From NCBI GenBank assembly GCA_035556715.1, contig DATMER010000003.1, positions 106,104-170,103 on the forward strand: DNA of 64,000 bases, written 5' to 3'. Source of the stretch: DATMER01 sp035556715. GTDB taxonomy: Bacteria; Acidobacteriota; Thermoanaerobaculia; Multivoradales; UBA5704. A program made the position numbers and the translations under genes. The notes beneath the pieces were generated by a model, which saw only the letters and a list, made by a program, of their open reading frames with translations, searched no databases and was not told the origin of the DNA. Shown one piece after another: positions 24,496 through 33,569 of the stretch (positions are counted from its first letter, which is position 1; each line of letters starts with the position of its first letter).

Positions 24496-26538
24496 TCAGC
24501 CCTCCTCCTCGTAGAGGGCTCTCCAGAAGCGGTCGCCCGTCAGCCGGATGGTGCAGGCGTCGAAATCGATGTCGAAAAAGATCCCCACCATGAAGTAGCA
24601 GGTCCTGCCGCGCAGGGTGCCCTTCCACTCGTGGGAAGCCATGAAGACGTTGTTGTGGACGGGCTGCCCGTGCATGGACACGTCCTTGACGAACCAGAGG
24701 ATCTCGTGCGGGTCGGGCAGCTTGTAGGCGAAGGACGCCCTCTGCTGCCGATGTCCCTGATAGATCTCGACCCAGCTCGTGAGGCCGACGTCGGGCCGGT
24801 GGGAGTTGAGGATGATGTCCACCTTGCCCTCGGACAGGTCGGGCAGAGCGGTCGGATCGAAGTACCCCGAGAACGACCCGGAGATCTTCTTGGCGATGCG
24901 CCCGTCGGGGAAGCGCAGGTTCTTCCGGCCCCAGGCGCTGTACAGGACCGACGAATCGAGCTCCCGCCGCGTCCCCAGTTCATAGGTCTGGAAGCTCCCC
25001 CTGGCCCGTCCGAGGTAGCGGTCGAACGCCACCGGATCGAACGGGCCGGCGCCGCGGGCGAAGAGGTCCGCCAGAGTGTCGGCGTCGATCCGCAGACCGG
25101 GGAAGTCGCTGAAGTCGAGCAGGCCGTTGTAGGTCTTCGCGATGGTGTCGGCGATCGTCCGGCTGCAGCGCTGGAAGCCCTGGCGCCAGCCGCGGTAGGT
25201 CTCGGTGTACTCCTCCTTGTGGCGCCAGAGCGGGTAGAACGGATCGTCCTTCGGCAGCACCTCGGAAACCTCGTCCTTCTTGCGCTGCTTGCGCGTCGTC
25301 CGGCCGCCGGACCGCAACCGGCCTTCGGGATCGACGAGGTGGAGCACGTGCAAGAGCGAGAGCGCGTGCGGAGAGATCCCGATCAGGGAGTTCACCGTGA
25401 GGAGCCCCTGCGCGCCGGCGAAGACCCCGGTCCCGCCCTGGATCGGGCCGAAGCCCGCGAACCGCACCGCGGGCTGACCGGGCGCGGCCGGGAGCTTGAG
25501 GTCGAAGGAGATCCCCTCGACCACGCCGGCCGTGACCGTGCCCAGGGTTTCTCCCCGGCCGTCCACGAAGGTGTAGAGCTCCTGAGTGGTGAACGGCACG
25601 GGCCGCTGCGCGGTCCCCGGCGGCGCCAGCAGGTTGAAGGCGACGTTGGCCTCCATAGTGCCGACCACCTCGTGGACGCGCGTCTCGGCGCGCGGACCGG
25701 GCGACCCCTTGCCGCGGAACCGGAGATGGAGCGCCCGCATCTGGGAGGGGGTGACGAGGCTGACCCGCACGTCGTCCGGGGGAGGCCCGTAGGTGGTCTT
25801 CACCGTGCGGTCTCTCTTCTCGCCGCGCAGCACCAGGAAGGTGCTGTCCGGATCGGGATCGAGGATGGGGTTCAGAGAGGAGACCTCCTCGCCGCGCATC
25901 CTGCCGGCCGGATCGACCACCCGGCAGGTGATGTTGCCCAGGAAGCCCAGCTCCTTCGTGAGCGTGCCCGTCATCACGAAGGTCGCCTCCAGTCCGCGGA
26001 ACGCGCCGAAGCCCTCCGTCAGGTTGCCCACCGCCCCGGCCAGGATCCGCGGCCGCCCCGCGACGACGACGGGGAAGGTGCGGCCGACTCCGTAGCCGCG
26101 GAAGCCGTGCTCGCCGTCTCCGAAGGTGAAGACCGCGTCAGCCATGGCGAACCGCAGCGGAGACCAGGGATCGAAGATGGCCGGAGGCGGCTCGCCGCCG
26201 GGAGCCCAGGGCAGGTCCTCCGGTCCGAGCATCCAGCGGCAGCGCAGCCGGCCCTCCGGCTCCCCCACCGCCTGCTGGACGACCAGGTCGCGCCTGCCTC
26301 CGGCAAGCCGGGCCGTGGCGTCGAAGCGGTGGAGGTTGCAGCCGATGGCGAGGCCGTAGCCGCCGTTCAGGCCGAAGAAATCGCCTGGGGCGGCGGGCGA
26401 CAGACTGGCCTTCTGCGCGTACCCGGGCTCGGGAGCGGCGAACAAGCTGAAGTTCGCCGTCTGGTCCAGCAGGCTCTGGACCAGATCGTAGGGATACGTC
26501 TCGGAGTTGACGTCGGGCAGGGTCCGCGTGGCCGTCAT
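24496..26538 (-). CDS. beta-rich paralogue B with an extra C-terminal domain
   Basis: A 680-residue protein. Residues 1-430 match paralogues A and C (LPDVNSETYPYDLVQSLLDQ; GDGEHGFRGYGVG; GAVGNLTEGFG; GFGPIQGGTGVFAGAQG). Residues about 440-680 are unique to this copy: a lysine/glutamate-rich link, a helical region (YRGWRQGFQRCSRTIADTI) and an alpha/beta part ending in FFDIDFDACTIRLTGDRFW. I do not recognise the extra domain. The start ATG overlaps the stop of paralogue C as ATGA. Confidence 0.75.
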   Translation of the reverse strand: MTATRTLPDVNSETYPYDLVQSLLDQTANFSLFAAPEPGYAQKASLSPAAPGDFFGLNGGYGLAIGCNLHRFDATARLAGGRRDLVVQQAVGEPEGRLRCRWMLGPEDLPWAPGGEPPPAIFDPWSPLRFAMADAVFTFGDGEHGFRGYGVGRTFPVVVAGRPRILAGAVGNLTEGFGAFRGLEATFVMTGTLTKELGFLGNITCRVVDPAGRMRGEEVSSLNPILDPDPDSTFLVLRGEKRDRTVKTTYGPPPDDVRVSLVTPSQMRALHLRFRGKGSPGPRAETRVHEVVGTMEANVAFNLLAPPGTAQRPVPFTTQELYTFVDGRGETLGTVTAGVVEGISFDLKLPAAPGQPAVRFAGFGPIQGGTGVFAGAQGLLTVNSLIGISPHALSLLHVLHLVDPEGRLRSGGRTTRKQRKKDEVSEVLPKDDPFYPLWRHKEEYTETYRGWRQGFQRCSRTIADTIAKTYNGLLDFSDFPGLRIDADTLADLFARGAGPFDPVAFDRYLGRARGSFQTYELGTRRELDSSVLYSAWGRKNLRFPDGRIAKKISGSFSGYFDPTALPDLSEGKVDIILNSHRPDVGLTSWVEIYQGHRQQRASFAYKLPDPHEILWFVKDVSMHGQPVHNNVFMASHEWKGTLRGRTCYFMVGIFFDIDFDACTIRLTGDRFWRALYEEEG

Positions 26539-27779
26539 CGCCCCTCTCCCTTCCCCACCGCGACCCGGAACCGCCCGTCCGGATCGTGGAGCCGCGCGAC
26601 GTAGAAATGCGTGATCACATGCTCGGCCGGAGGCGGCTTCAAGATCGAGCCCGACGAGCCGTAGAACATCCCCTCCGCGCCCGCGAAGCAGCCCGTGCCG
26701 AGGACGATCGGGCCGAAGAACCCGAACCGCAGCGCCGGCTCGTCCGGGGCCGCGGGCAACCTGACGTCGAACCGCCGGCCCTCCAGCACGTTCGTGGTGA
26801 CGGCTCCGATCTCCCGCCCGGAGGCGTCGCTGAAGGTGTACTTCGCCACTCCCTCGAAGAGGAAGGGCTTGAGGGCGGAGCCGGCCTGGCTGGCTCCCGG
26901 CTCGGAGCCCCGGCCGAACCCGACCTCCAGGCCGATCGGCTCGCCGATCCGGAGGTCGTTGGCGCGGAAGCCCTCGGAGCCTCCGGCGGCGAAGCCGAGC
27001 CGCAGGAGCCTGAGCTGGGTGAGGATGTTGGCCCCCCGGATCTGCCCGTCGGACCCGAAGCTGAAGCTGTTCTCCTGGCCGGGTCCTTTCTGGGCGCCGA
27101 ACAGGAGATAGGTCGCGTCGGGGTCCGGGCTCTGCCGCGTCTGCATCGGCGGCAGGTCCGCGGCGGTGCGCAGGTTGCCCTGCGAGTCCAGGATGCGGAC
27201 GACGCCATGGCCGACGAAGCCGCGCTCGGGATCGATCTCGCCGCAGAGGGTGTAGTTCCCCTCGTGCCCGCGGAACTTGCCGAACCCTTCGATCACGTTG
27301 CCCACGGCGGCCGCGAGCAGCCGCAGCCCCCCGCCGTAGAAGGCCGGGAACGTCCGGCCCGTCCCGAAGCTCCGGAAGCCGTCGCTGCCGTCGCCGAAGC
27401 GGAACGTCGCCTCCTGCATCGTGAACCGCTGGGACCGCTCCGGGTCCAGCAGGGTCGCCGGCGGCTCGCGGTCGGGGCGGGCCAGGAAGTCCCTGGGGAT
27501 CAGGAGCCAGCGCAGGTCGAGCCAGCCCGCGCTCTCGCCGACGCTGTTCTCAGCCTTCATCCCTCCAGCAGCCGAAGGAGGGTGCAGGACGATGTCGAAC
27601 CTGTGCAGGGCCTCGCGCACCTGCCAGCCGATCACGCCGTTGCGCCCCGTCGCGCGCAGCGCGGAGCCGGACGATCGCGCCTCGGGCACGGCCAGGATGT
27701 TGAAGCCTGCGACCTCGTCGATCAGGCGCTGGAGCCTGCTCGCGGAGCCCGCTTCCGCTGCCGTCTGCATCGTGCTCAT
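26535..27779 (-). CDS. beta-rich paralogue C
   Basis: A 414-residue protein closest in length to paralogue A. Shared blocks: SRLQRLIDEVAGFNILAVPE, GDGSDGFRSFGTG, AAAVGNVIEGFGKFRG, GFFGPIVLGTGCFAGAEG, and a final FYVARLHDPDGRFRVAVG. AGAGGT precedes the ATG at 27779. The three copies are interrupted only by the SUMF1-type gene, so they arose by local duplication; copies B and C are translationally coupled. Confidence 0.75.
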   Translation of the reverse strand: MSTMQTAAEAGSASRLQRLIDEVAGFNILAVPEARSSGSALRATGRNGVIGWQVREALHRFDIVLHPPSAAGGMKAENSVGESAGWLDLRWLLIPRDFLARPDREPPATLLDPERSQRFTMQEATFRFGDGSDGFRSFGTGRTFPAFYGGGLRLLAAAVGNVIEGFGKFRGHEGNYTLCGEIDPERGFVGHGVVRILDSQGNLRTAADLPPMQTRQSPDPDATYLLFGAQKGPGQENSFSFGSDGQIRGANILTQLRLLRLGFAAGGSEGFRANDLRIGEPIGLEVGFGRGSEPGASQAGSALKPFLFEGVAKYTFSDASGREIGAVTTNVLEGRRFDVRLPAAPDEPALRFGFFGPIVLGTGCFAGAEGMFYGSSGSILKPPPAEHVITHFYVARLHDPDGRFRVAVGKGEGR

Positions 27780-27795
27780 CGGAGACCTCTCGCGG

Positions 27796-28431
27796 TCACT
27801 TGGTCTTGATGCCGTCCCTCACGAGCGTCTGCAGCGCCTCCTCGATGCCCTCCAGGGAACCGAGTTGCCGCTTCTCGAACTTCCTGTCCTGCTTGGGCCA
27901 GCGCTCGAGCACCTCGGTGTAGACGCGCAGATACTTCTTGTCGTCGTCGTCGATGGGCTCGTGCCCGGCCCTCTGGAAGTACTCCGAGAGGACCCACGAG
28001 GCGAACGACTCGTCGTCCATGTTGTCGGTGACGATCTTCTCGCCCAGGCCGCTCCTGAGGATATGCTCGTCGTCGCGCTTGATCGACACGATGGTGAAGC
28101 GGATGAGCTTGACCATGTCGTCACTGAGGTTGTCGTCTCGCATAGGTCTTCTCCTAGAAAGGTTTTCGGCCGCAGGTCTCTGCACGCCGGGGTTCGGAGG
28201 CGAAGCCGGAACGGATATTGGCGGTCCCTGCGGTCTTGCCGCGGGCTGCGGATCTTGCCGGGCGGACCCCGGGCGCGGGAAGGAGCCTGGACGGACGTCG
28301 ATCCCCTGGCCGGCCACCGCCTGGAACTGGCGGACGGTCTGCAGGAGCAGCTCCAGGGAGCAGGCGAAGGCCGCGGCGGGCAGGAGCATCATCTGGCCGA
28401 AGAGCCGGAAGATCTCCATCCCTGCGTCCAT
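27796..28431 (-). CDS. small protein with amphipathic N-terminus and acidic C-terminal domain
   Basis: One frame without stops runs 211 residues from ATG 28431. Residues 1-40 are amphipathic and hydrophobic (MEIFRLFGQMMLLPAAAFACS, LELLLQTVRQFQ), reminiscent of phasin-type surface helices. Residues 45-95 are a Pro-rich linker. Residues 97-211 form a compact charged domain (MVKLIRFTIVSIKRDDEHIL, YLRVYTEVLERWPKQDRKFEK). A good Shine-Dalgarno AGGAGA also precedes an internal ATG at 28143, so a 115-residue form made from an internal start is likely as well or instead. Family unknown. Confidence 0.6.
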   Translation of the reverse strand: MDAGMEIFRLFGQMMLLPAAAFACSLELLLQTVRQFQAVAGQGIDVRPGSFPRPGSARQDPQPAARPQGPPISVPASPPNPGVQRPAAENLSRRRPMRDDNLSDDMVKLIRFTIVSIKRDDEHILRSGLGEKIVTDNMDDESFASWVLSEYFQRAGHEPIDDDDKKYLRVYTEVLERWPKQDRKFEKRQLGSLEGIEEALQTLVRDGIKTK

Positions 28432-28457
28432 TCCCGCGCCCTCTCCCTCGCGCCAGG

Positions 28458-30032
28458 TCACGTCCGCCCCGCAAACCGGAGCAGAAGGGCTCCGACCATG
28501 AGGAAAAGGAGCGCGCCGACGCGCTCCCCCCAGACGCCGTCCACCTGCCGCGCCAGCAGGACGACCGCCGCCAGGGCAAGGAGCAGGGAGACCCAGACCA
28601 GGGACGACCCCCGCCGCCGTTCGGGCGGCCGGGCGGCCGGGCGGGTGGGCCGCCGGAGATCCCCCTCCGCCGCCAGGGTCAGGACCTCGTCGAGCTTCTG
28701 CGGGAGCTGAACGGCCAGCGCGGCGTAGCGCTCGAAGTTTTCCCGCAGGCGGTCGAAGTTCATCATCTCGCCGAGCTGCTGCATGCCCGCGAGAAGCCGG
28801 ACGTCTTCCAGTGCCCTGAGCAGCACGTCCCGGCCCGGGGCGAGCCTCCGGGTCTCGAAAGTGAGCGCCGTTAGCCCGCGGAAGAACGCCAGCAGGTGCG
28901 CCCCGGGACGGAAGCCGCACTCCCGAGCGAAGCGCCAGTGCAGGAACAGGTGCTCGGCCAGCCCCTCGCCGCTGCGGCTCCAGCTTCCGTCGCGGAAGGG
29001 CACTGCCTGGCGCAACCGCAGCCGGAGCTGCTCCTCGGCCCACGGCGGCCCCTCCAGGGTGGACTCGCGCAACAGCCAGGTGCAGACCTCGTCGACATCC
29101 TGGTTGGAGGCGGCGATCAGGTAGCCCCACAGGTTCGCCTGGACGGCCGGCGGCGGCTCCGCGAGCACGCCGCCGGTGAAGGCGATGCGCTCGCCCGCGA
29201 GGACCGCGACGTTGGTGCCCCAGGGCTCGGCCGGGAATGCCGGCCCGAGCAGGGCTTGGCGCAGCCAGAGGAGGCAGAGGCGGCGCGCGAGCTCGACGTC
29301 CTCCCCCCGCTCCGCGAGCCCACTGCCTCCGAGGTCCTGCAGGACGAGCATCTTCGGAGTCGCCAGCTCACGGCACACCCCCGGCGCGCGCAGAGGTCCG
29401 ACGTTTTCGGTCTCCGCGGCGACCCGGTCCAGGGCGACGGCCTGCGCCAGGAGGTCGAGCTCCTGCTCCAGGAACGCGCGGAAGTCGGCGACCGTTTCCT
29501 CCAGGGGGAATCCCTCGGCAAACGCCGGCCCCAGCCGCGGCAGGAGCGGCAGGTCGAGAGCCAGGCGTTCGTCGAGCCCGGCGCGGAGGATGCGGACGAT
29601 CACCGGCTGGCCGCCGGGCAGGCGCGCGCGGTGCGCCTGGAACAGGAGGCGCGACTCGCAGGGAGCCTCCTCGAACCCGGCGAAGGCCTCCCGCGGCTCT
29701 CGGCGCAGCTCGCTCTCGACGGCCGCGAGCACCGCCTCCACCGGCATGGGCTTGGCGAGGTCCGGCAGGCCGGACAGCTCCAGGCAGTCGCCCGCGGGCA
29801 GGAGATCGGGACGGCAGGCGAGATAGAGACCGAACGAGGAGAACACCGGGCCGAGCTGCTCCAGGGCCATGCGCAGGCGTGCTCCGAAACCTGCCTCCGG
29901 ATCCAGGGGAGCCGTGGCCGGCGGGACGCTGTGCAGGCCAGGGAGGAGGCCGGCCGCGGCGAGCGCGCGCTCGATCTCCTTCCGGCGGGCCGCCGCTTCG
30001 GGAGACGCGCTCCGCTCCTGTGCGGTCCTCAT
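28458..30032 (-). CDS. degenerate ABC1/UbiB-family protein (predicted pseudokinase)
   Basis: A 524-residue protein that aligns by eye to the ABC1/AarF/UbiB fold but lacks its catalytic signatures. LEQLGPVFSSFGLYLACRPD stands where active members have a KxGQ block. VIVRIL replaces VAVKVQ, so the ATP-binding Lys is Arg. FPAEPWGTNVAVL replaces HADxHPxN, and RIAFTGG replaces the DFG segment. The ElD block survives as FLEQELDLLAQA. Two C-terminal membrane helices are present (about residues 475-520). Start ATG 30032 overlaps the upstream stop as ATGA. A catalytically intact relative lies at 31902-33569. Confidence 0.75.
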   Translation of the reverse strand: MRTAQERSASPEAAARRKEIERALAAAGLLPGLHSVPPATAPLDPEAGFGARLRMALEQLGPVFSSFGLYLACRPDLLPAGDCLELSGLPDLAKPMPVEAVLAAVESELRREPREAFAGFEEAPCESRLLFQAHRARLPGGQPVIVRILRAGLDERLALDLPLLPRLGPAFAEGFPLEETVADFRAFLEQELDLLAQAVALDRVAAETENVGPLRAPGVCRELATPKMLVLQDLGGSGLAERGEDVELARRLCLLWLRQALLGPAFPAEPWGTNVAVLAGERIAFTGGVLAEPPPAVQANLWGYLIAASNQDVDEVCTWLLRESTLEGPPWAEEQLRLRLRQAVPFRDGSWSRSGEGLAEHLFLHWRFARECGFRPGAHLLAFFRGLTALTFETRRLAPGRDVLLRALEDVRLLAGMQQLGEMMNFDRLRENFERYAALAVQLPQKLDEVLTLAAEGDLRRPTRPAARPPERRRGSSLVWVSLLLALAAVVLLARQVDGVWGERVGALLFLMVGALLLRFAGRT

Positions 30033-31330
30033 CGTAATGCCCCCAGGTCCTGGTACCGGAACAGCTCGTCGAGCCGCTGCTGCCCTTTCAGGACCGGGTA
30101 GATGCGCTCCAGCCCCTCCTCGCAGGGGCGCCGCACGAGCCTCTCCCACAACAGGGCCACGGCCGAATCGGCGGGCCGGTGCTGGTAGAAGCGAGTCAGG
30201 AAAGGAGCGTCCGGAGTCGTGTCCTGGCGCATGATCGCCGAGGCGGCGACACCGTTCGCGAAGGCGGCGTCCTGCGCCAGCGATTCGCCGTAGGGCCGCA
30301 CCACGAGCTCGGCCAGGATCCTCGGGTCCCGCTGGGCGACCAGGGCGTACGCCCAGGCCGCGCCGGCAACGGCGCTGCGCCGCGCCTCCTCGTCGGGGGC
30401 CTCCCTCCTCGCCATCGAGAAGATGAAGCCGTCCGAGCCCGGCAGGAAGTTGATCGCCGCGAAGAAGATCGCCCGGCCGACGCCGTGCCAGTAGTAGCCG
30501 ACGACGTCGGGCGCGATCTGCCGGAGGACCCGGTCCACGGGGGATACGAGATCGGGATGGAAGGTGCGCGCCACGAGGCCGAGCGACTCGTAGGCGGCAC
30601 CGAGATAGCCCGGCCGCGAGCTGTCGCGGCAGAGCCGGAGGATCTCGGACACGCGCGAGCGCAGCTCCCCTTCCCGGGAGCCGGCGTCCCGCAGGCAGTG
30701 CTGCGCAAAGGAGAGCCCGATCCCCGCGTGGAGCATGAGCAGGCCCTTTGCCGGCAGGCCGCGCGTCCTCTCATCGCTCAGGATGCGGCTCGGGACGACC
30801 CCCTGCTCCCAGAAGCTGTCTCCGTAGTCGTGGCCCAGCCCTTCGACCGCCCAGAGGGCGCGGAACGGCCCCAGGGCATAGGACCGGTCGAGCAGCTCGT
30901 AGAGCGGGAGCGGCGGGTCCGCCGGCACGCCGATCAGGTTCGCGACGTCGAGGACGAGACAGAAGACCTCGCCCTTGTCCCGCAGCTCCTGCCAGGCGAG
31001 CCCGCCGTTGCCTTCGGCGAGCACGCGGCCGGCCTCGGCCGAGCGCTGCGCCACGTCGGATGAGACCCTCGCCCAGGCGCCCGGGTCGAAGAGGTCCGGA
31101 GTGAGCAGGCTGGGGCCCATCTCGACCAAGCCGTTCTGCAGGCAGTTGCCGAGCTGGTAGAGGCTGCGCAGCCAACCCTCTTCGCCGAGCTCCCGTGCCG
31201 CCATGCCGGTGACCGCGTCCAGGGCTCCGCTCATCCTCCGTCCGTCCGACAGCATGGAGGCCATCTGTTCCATGCCGAACAGGGGCATGGCGAGGGAGAA
31301 GCTGAGCATGGACTTGGCCAGGTCGCGCAT
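30029..31330 (-). CDS. DUF1702-like protein, paralogue 2
   Basis: A 433-residue paralogue of the product at 21096-22124 with about 90 extra N-terminal residues. Conserved blocks: LWAVEGLGHDYGDSFW, LMLHAGIGLSFAQHCL, YYWHGVGRAIFFAAINF and FANGVAASAIM. The N-terminus MRDLAKSMLSFSLAMPLFGMEQM matches that of the neighbouring 176-residue protein (KSMMSFSWAMSLFGLRQM), so both probably share a docking helix. ATG 31330 has only a weak ribosome-binding site. Confidence 0.72.
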   Translation of the reverse strand: MRDLAKSMLSFSLAMPLFGMEQMASMLSDGRRMSGALDAVTGMAARELGEEGWLRSLYQLGNCLQNGLVEMGPSLLTPDLFDPGAWARVSSDVAQRSAEAGRVLAEGNGGLAWQELRDKGEVFCLVLDVANLIGVPADPPLPLYELLDRSYALGPFRALWAVEGLGHDYGDSFWEQGVVPSRILSDERTRGLPAKGLLMLHAGIGLSFAQHCLRDAGSREGELRSRVSEILRLCRDSSRPGYLGAAYESLGLVARTFHPDLVSPVDRVLRQIAPDVVGYYWHGVGRAIFFAAINFLPGSDGFIFSMARREAPDEEARRSAVAGAAWAYALVAQRDPRILAELVVRPYGESLAQDAAFANGVAASAIMRQDTTPDAPFLTRFYQHRPADSAVALLWERLVRRPCEEGLERIYPVLKGQQRLDELFRYQDLGALR

Positions 31331-31346
31331 GCGGTGCCGTGGTCTT

Positions 31347-31877
31347 CTAGCGGGTTCCGGGCATCGGACCCCAGCCGACGTCTTCCTGCCGCACGCCGTA
31401 CGAAGCCCTGGGATCGATGGCGTCGGCGCTCTGCCGCAGGGCATCCGCGCCCGCCTGGGCCGTGCGCTGCACGAAGTCGGCGCCGGCATCGCCGACATTG
31501 GCCGAGCGCCGCGTCGCGTCGGCGGCCCACTGGCCCGAGCGGCGGGCCGTGTCGCCGCCGTCGCGGTCCCATCGTCCACTGCCGCAGCCGCCGCCGTCGC
31601 GGTCCCTCCTCCCACTGCCCCAGCCGTTGCGGCCGGCCATCCCGAAGGTGAACATGCTGAACATCAGGTCGACCAGCCCGCGCTGCAGGTTGTCGCCGGC
31701 CCGGAACAGCGAATCGGTGGTCGATCCAAGCTGGTCCTCCGTGCACCGGGTTACGGCGTCGAAGGAGGACGAGGCGCCCCTCCAGGACTGGGGCATGAGC
31801 ATGCAGGTCATCTGCCTCAGGCCGAACAGGGACATCGCCCAGGAAAAGCTCATCATGGACTTCGTCATTTCACGCAT
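31347..31877 (-). CDS. small protein with amphipathic helix and Gly/Asp/Arg-rich tail
   Basis: A 176-residue protein with AAGGAGG before the ATG at 31877. Residues 1-30 are an amphipathic Met-rich helix shared with paralogue 2 of the DUF1702-like pair; residues 30-75 are helical (SFDAVTRCTEDQLGSTTDS, LFRAGDNLQRGLVDLMFSMF), phasin-like in feel. Residues 80-176 are low-complexity Gly/Arg/Asp followed by a helix with heptad-like ATRRSANVGDAGADFVQRTA. It could be a lipid-body or granule surface protein; this is inference from amphipathicity and context only. Confidence 0.65.
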   Translation of the reverse strand: MREMTKSMMSFSWAMSLFGLRQMTCMLMPQSWRGASSSFDAVTRCTEDQLGSTTDSLFRAGDNLQRGLVDLMFSMFTFGMAGRNGWGSGRRDRDGGGCGSGRWDRDGGDTARRSGQWAADATRRSANVGDAGADFVQRTAQAGADALRQSADAIDPRASYGVRQEDVGWGPMPGTR

Positions 31878-31901
31878 CCAGCACCTCCTTCGGTTGCCGG
31901 G

Positions 31902-33569
31902 TCAGGCAAGCCGGTGCAGAGTCTTCACGAACATCGCCAGGGCGGCGGCAGCCACGGCGGCCCCGGCGGTGAACAAGTTCCATCCCAGGGTACCCTCTTC
32001 ACCCGCGGCTGTCACGACGAGAGAAGCCGCGAATGCCACCGCGGCCAGGTGGAACGCCCGCAGTCTGTTCTCTCCCTGGGCCTCGCCGGCCGCGTAGGTA
32101 GGCTCGGCCCTCGGGGGAGGCGGCTCGCCCGTGATGCGGGAAAGGGCCTCCATGGCCCGGAAGGGGCCGTCCCGCAGCAGGTTGCCGCTCGCCGCGGCCC
32201 AGGCCACGAGCTGGCCGCGCGCGAAGAGCGCTCTCCGCCCCTCCTGGCGCAGGTAGCGGTCGCAGACCGCCTCGAGGTACTGACCGACGTTGAAACCGGG
32301 AGCGAACCGGGTGATCAGGCCGTCGATCGCGATCGCCGAGCGGATGTACTTGATGACGTCGCGCTCCGGCCAGACGCCGGTGGCCCGCGACAGCCGGAGC
32401 ATGTCGAGCATCACAAGCGTGAAGTTTTTGCGCAGCCGCCTCTGGCTCCCGCGCCGCTCGTACCACGCTTCGGAGAAACGCTTCAGCCCGTCCCGGAACG
32501 CGCCAAGATCGGCGTCGGGGTCCGCCGTCGAGACCTTGAGGAAGGCGTCGCACATGCCATCAGGCTCCGCGCGCGTGTAGGAGAGCGTCATCATTACCAG
32601 GTTGTAGCGCGAATGATGGCTGAGCACGCCGGTGATCCCGAAGTCGATGTAGCCGACTACGTTTCCAGGCAGGATCATCAGGTTCGCCGGGTGCAGGTCG
32701 GCATGGAAGATCCCGTGGCGGAAGGCGTCGCCCAGGAAGTTGTCGATCATGTGGCGCGCGAACGCATTGGGCTCGAAGCCGGCCGCGGCCAAGCGCCGAA
32801 TCGTGAGCTGATCGTCGGCCTCCAGCGCCCGCAGGTAGCCAAGGACGGTCACCCCTTCCAGGAACTCCGCCACCAGGGTACGGCGCGTGGTGAAAGCTCC
32901 CTCGAGCGCCGGAACCTGCTCGCAGGCATTGTCGCGGGCGTTCTCGCGCAGCCGCTCCATGTAGCGGGCCTCGTTGCGGTAGTCGAGCTCCTCGCGCGTC
33001 CAGGCGACGAACTCACCCATCGGCTCGATCGTCCAGTAGAGCCGCGTCAGCCGCAGCCGCCTGACGAGCCCGATGGATGCAACCATCAGGCGGATGTCGC
33101 CCGCGAAGTCCACCTCCACGGCCGGCCGCTGCACCTTGACGGCGACCTTCCTCCCGGCCAGCCAGGCCACGTGCACCTGCCCGATCGAAGCGGTCGCGAT
33201 CGGCTTCGTCTCGATGGAGTCGAAGATCTCCTCCGGCGTCCTGCCCAGATCCTCACGGAATACCCGTACGACGTCCTCGTAGGGGAACGGATCGACCCGG
33301 TCGAGCAGCTTGAACAGGGCGTTGCAGTATTCGATGGAGAGGATATCCGGCTGCAGCGCGAGCATCTGGCCGAACTTGAGGAACGTGCCGCCGAGGTCCT
33401 CGAAGATCATCCGCAGCCGCTCGGGCTCCGGCAGCACTCCCGGGGGGAGGCGGCGCGCCAGCCACGGCCAGCGCTCCAGGCGGGCTCCCAGCAGGTTGGC
33501 GACCATGTGTGACGCCAGCACCCGAAGAATCCATCCCATGCGCCGGACGTTGAGCCAGGCCGTCCTCAC
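31902..33569 (-). CDS. ABC1/UbiB-family atypical kinase
   Basis: A 555-residue protein with all family signatures: KFGQMLALQPDIL (KxGQ, about residue 66), IGQVHVAWLAGRKVAVKVQRP (Ala-rich loop and Lys), EELDYRNEARYMERLREN (ExD block), IFHADLHPANLMIL and GYIDFG. The C-terminus has two membrane helices. UbiB/COQ8 relatives are membrane ATPases that support biosynthesis of polyprenyl quinones and other isoprenoid lipids. Start is GTG 33569, preceded by AAGGAG and overlapping the upstream TGA as GTGA. Adjacent SDR-acyltransferase and HMG-CoA reductase genes fit a lipid or isoprenoid role. Confidence 0.92.
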   Translation of the reverse strand: MRTAWLNVRRMGWILRVLASHMVANLLGARLERWPWLARRLPPGVLPEPERLRMIFEDLGGTFLKFGQMLALQPDILSIEYCNALFKLLDRVDPFPYEDVVRVFREDLGRTPEEIFDSIETKPIATASIGQVHVAWLAGRKVAVKVQRPAVEVDFAGDIRLMVASIGLVRRLRLTRLYWTIEPMGEFVAWTREELDYRNEARYMERLRENARDNACEQVPALEGAFTTRRTLVAEFLEGVTVLGYLRALEADDQLTIRRLAAAGFEPNAFARHMIDNFLGDAFRHGIFHADLHPANLMILPGNVVGYIDFGITGVLSHHSRYNLVMMTLSYTRAEPDGMCDAFLKVSTADPDADLGAFRDGLKRFSEAWYERRGSQRRLRKNFTLVMLDMLRLSRATGVWPERDVIKYIRSAIAIDGLITRFAPGFNVGQYLEAVCDRYLRQEGRRALFARGQLVAWAAASGNLLRDGPFRAMEALSRITGEPPPPRAEPTYAAGEAQGENRLRAFHLAAVAFAASLVVTAAGEEGTLGWNLFTAGAAVAAAALAMFVKTLHRLA

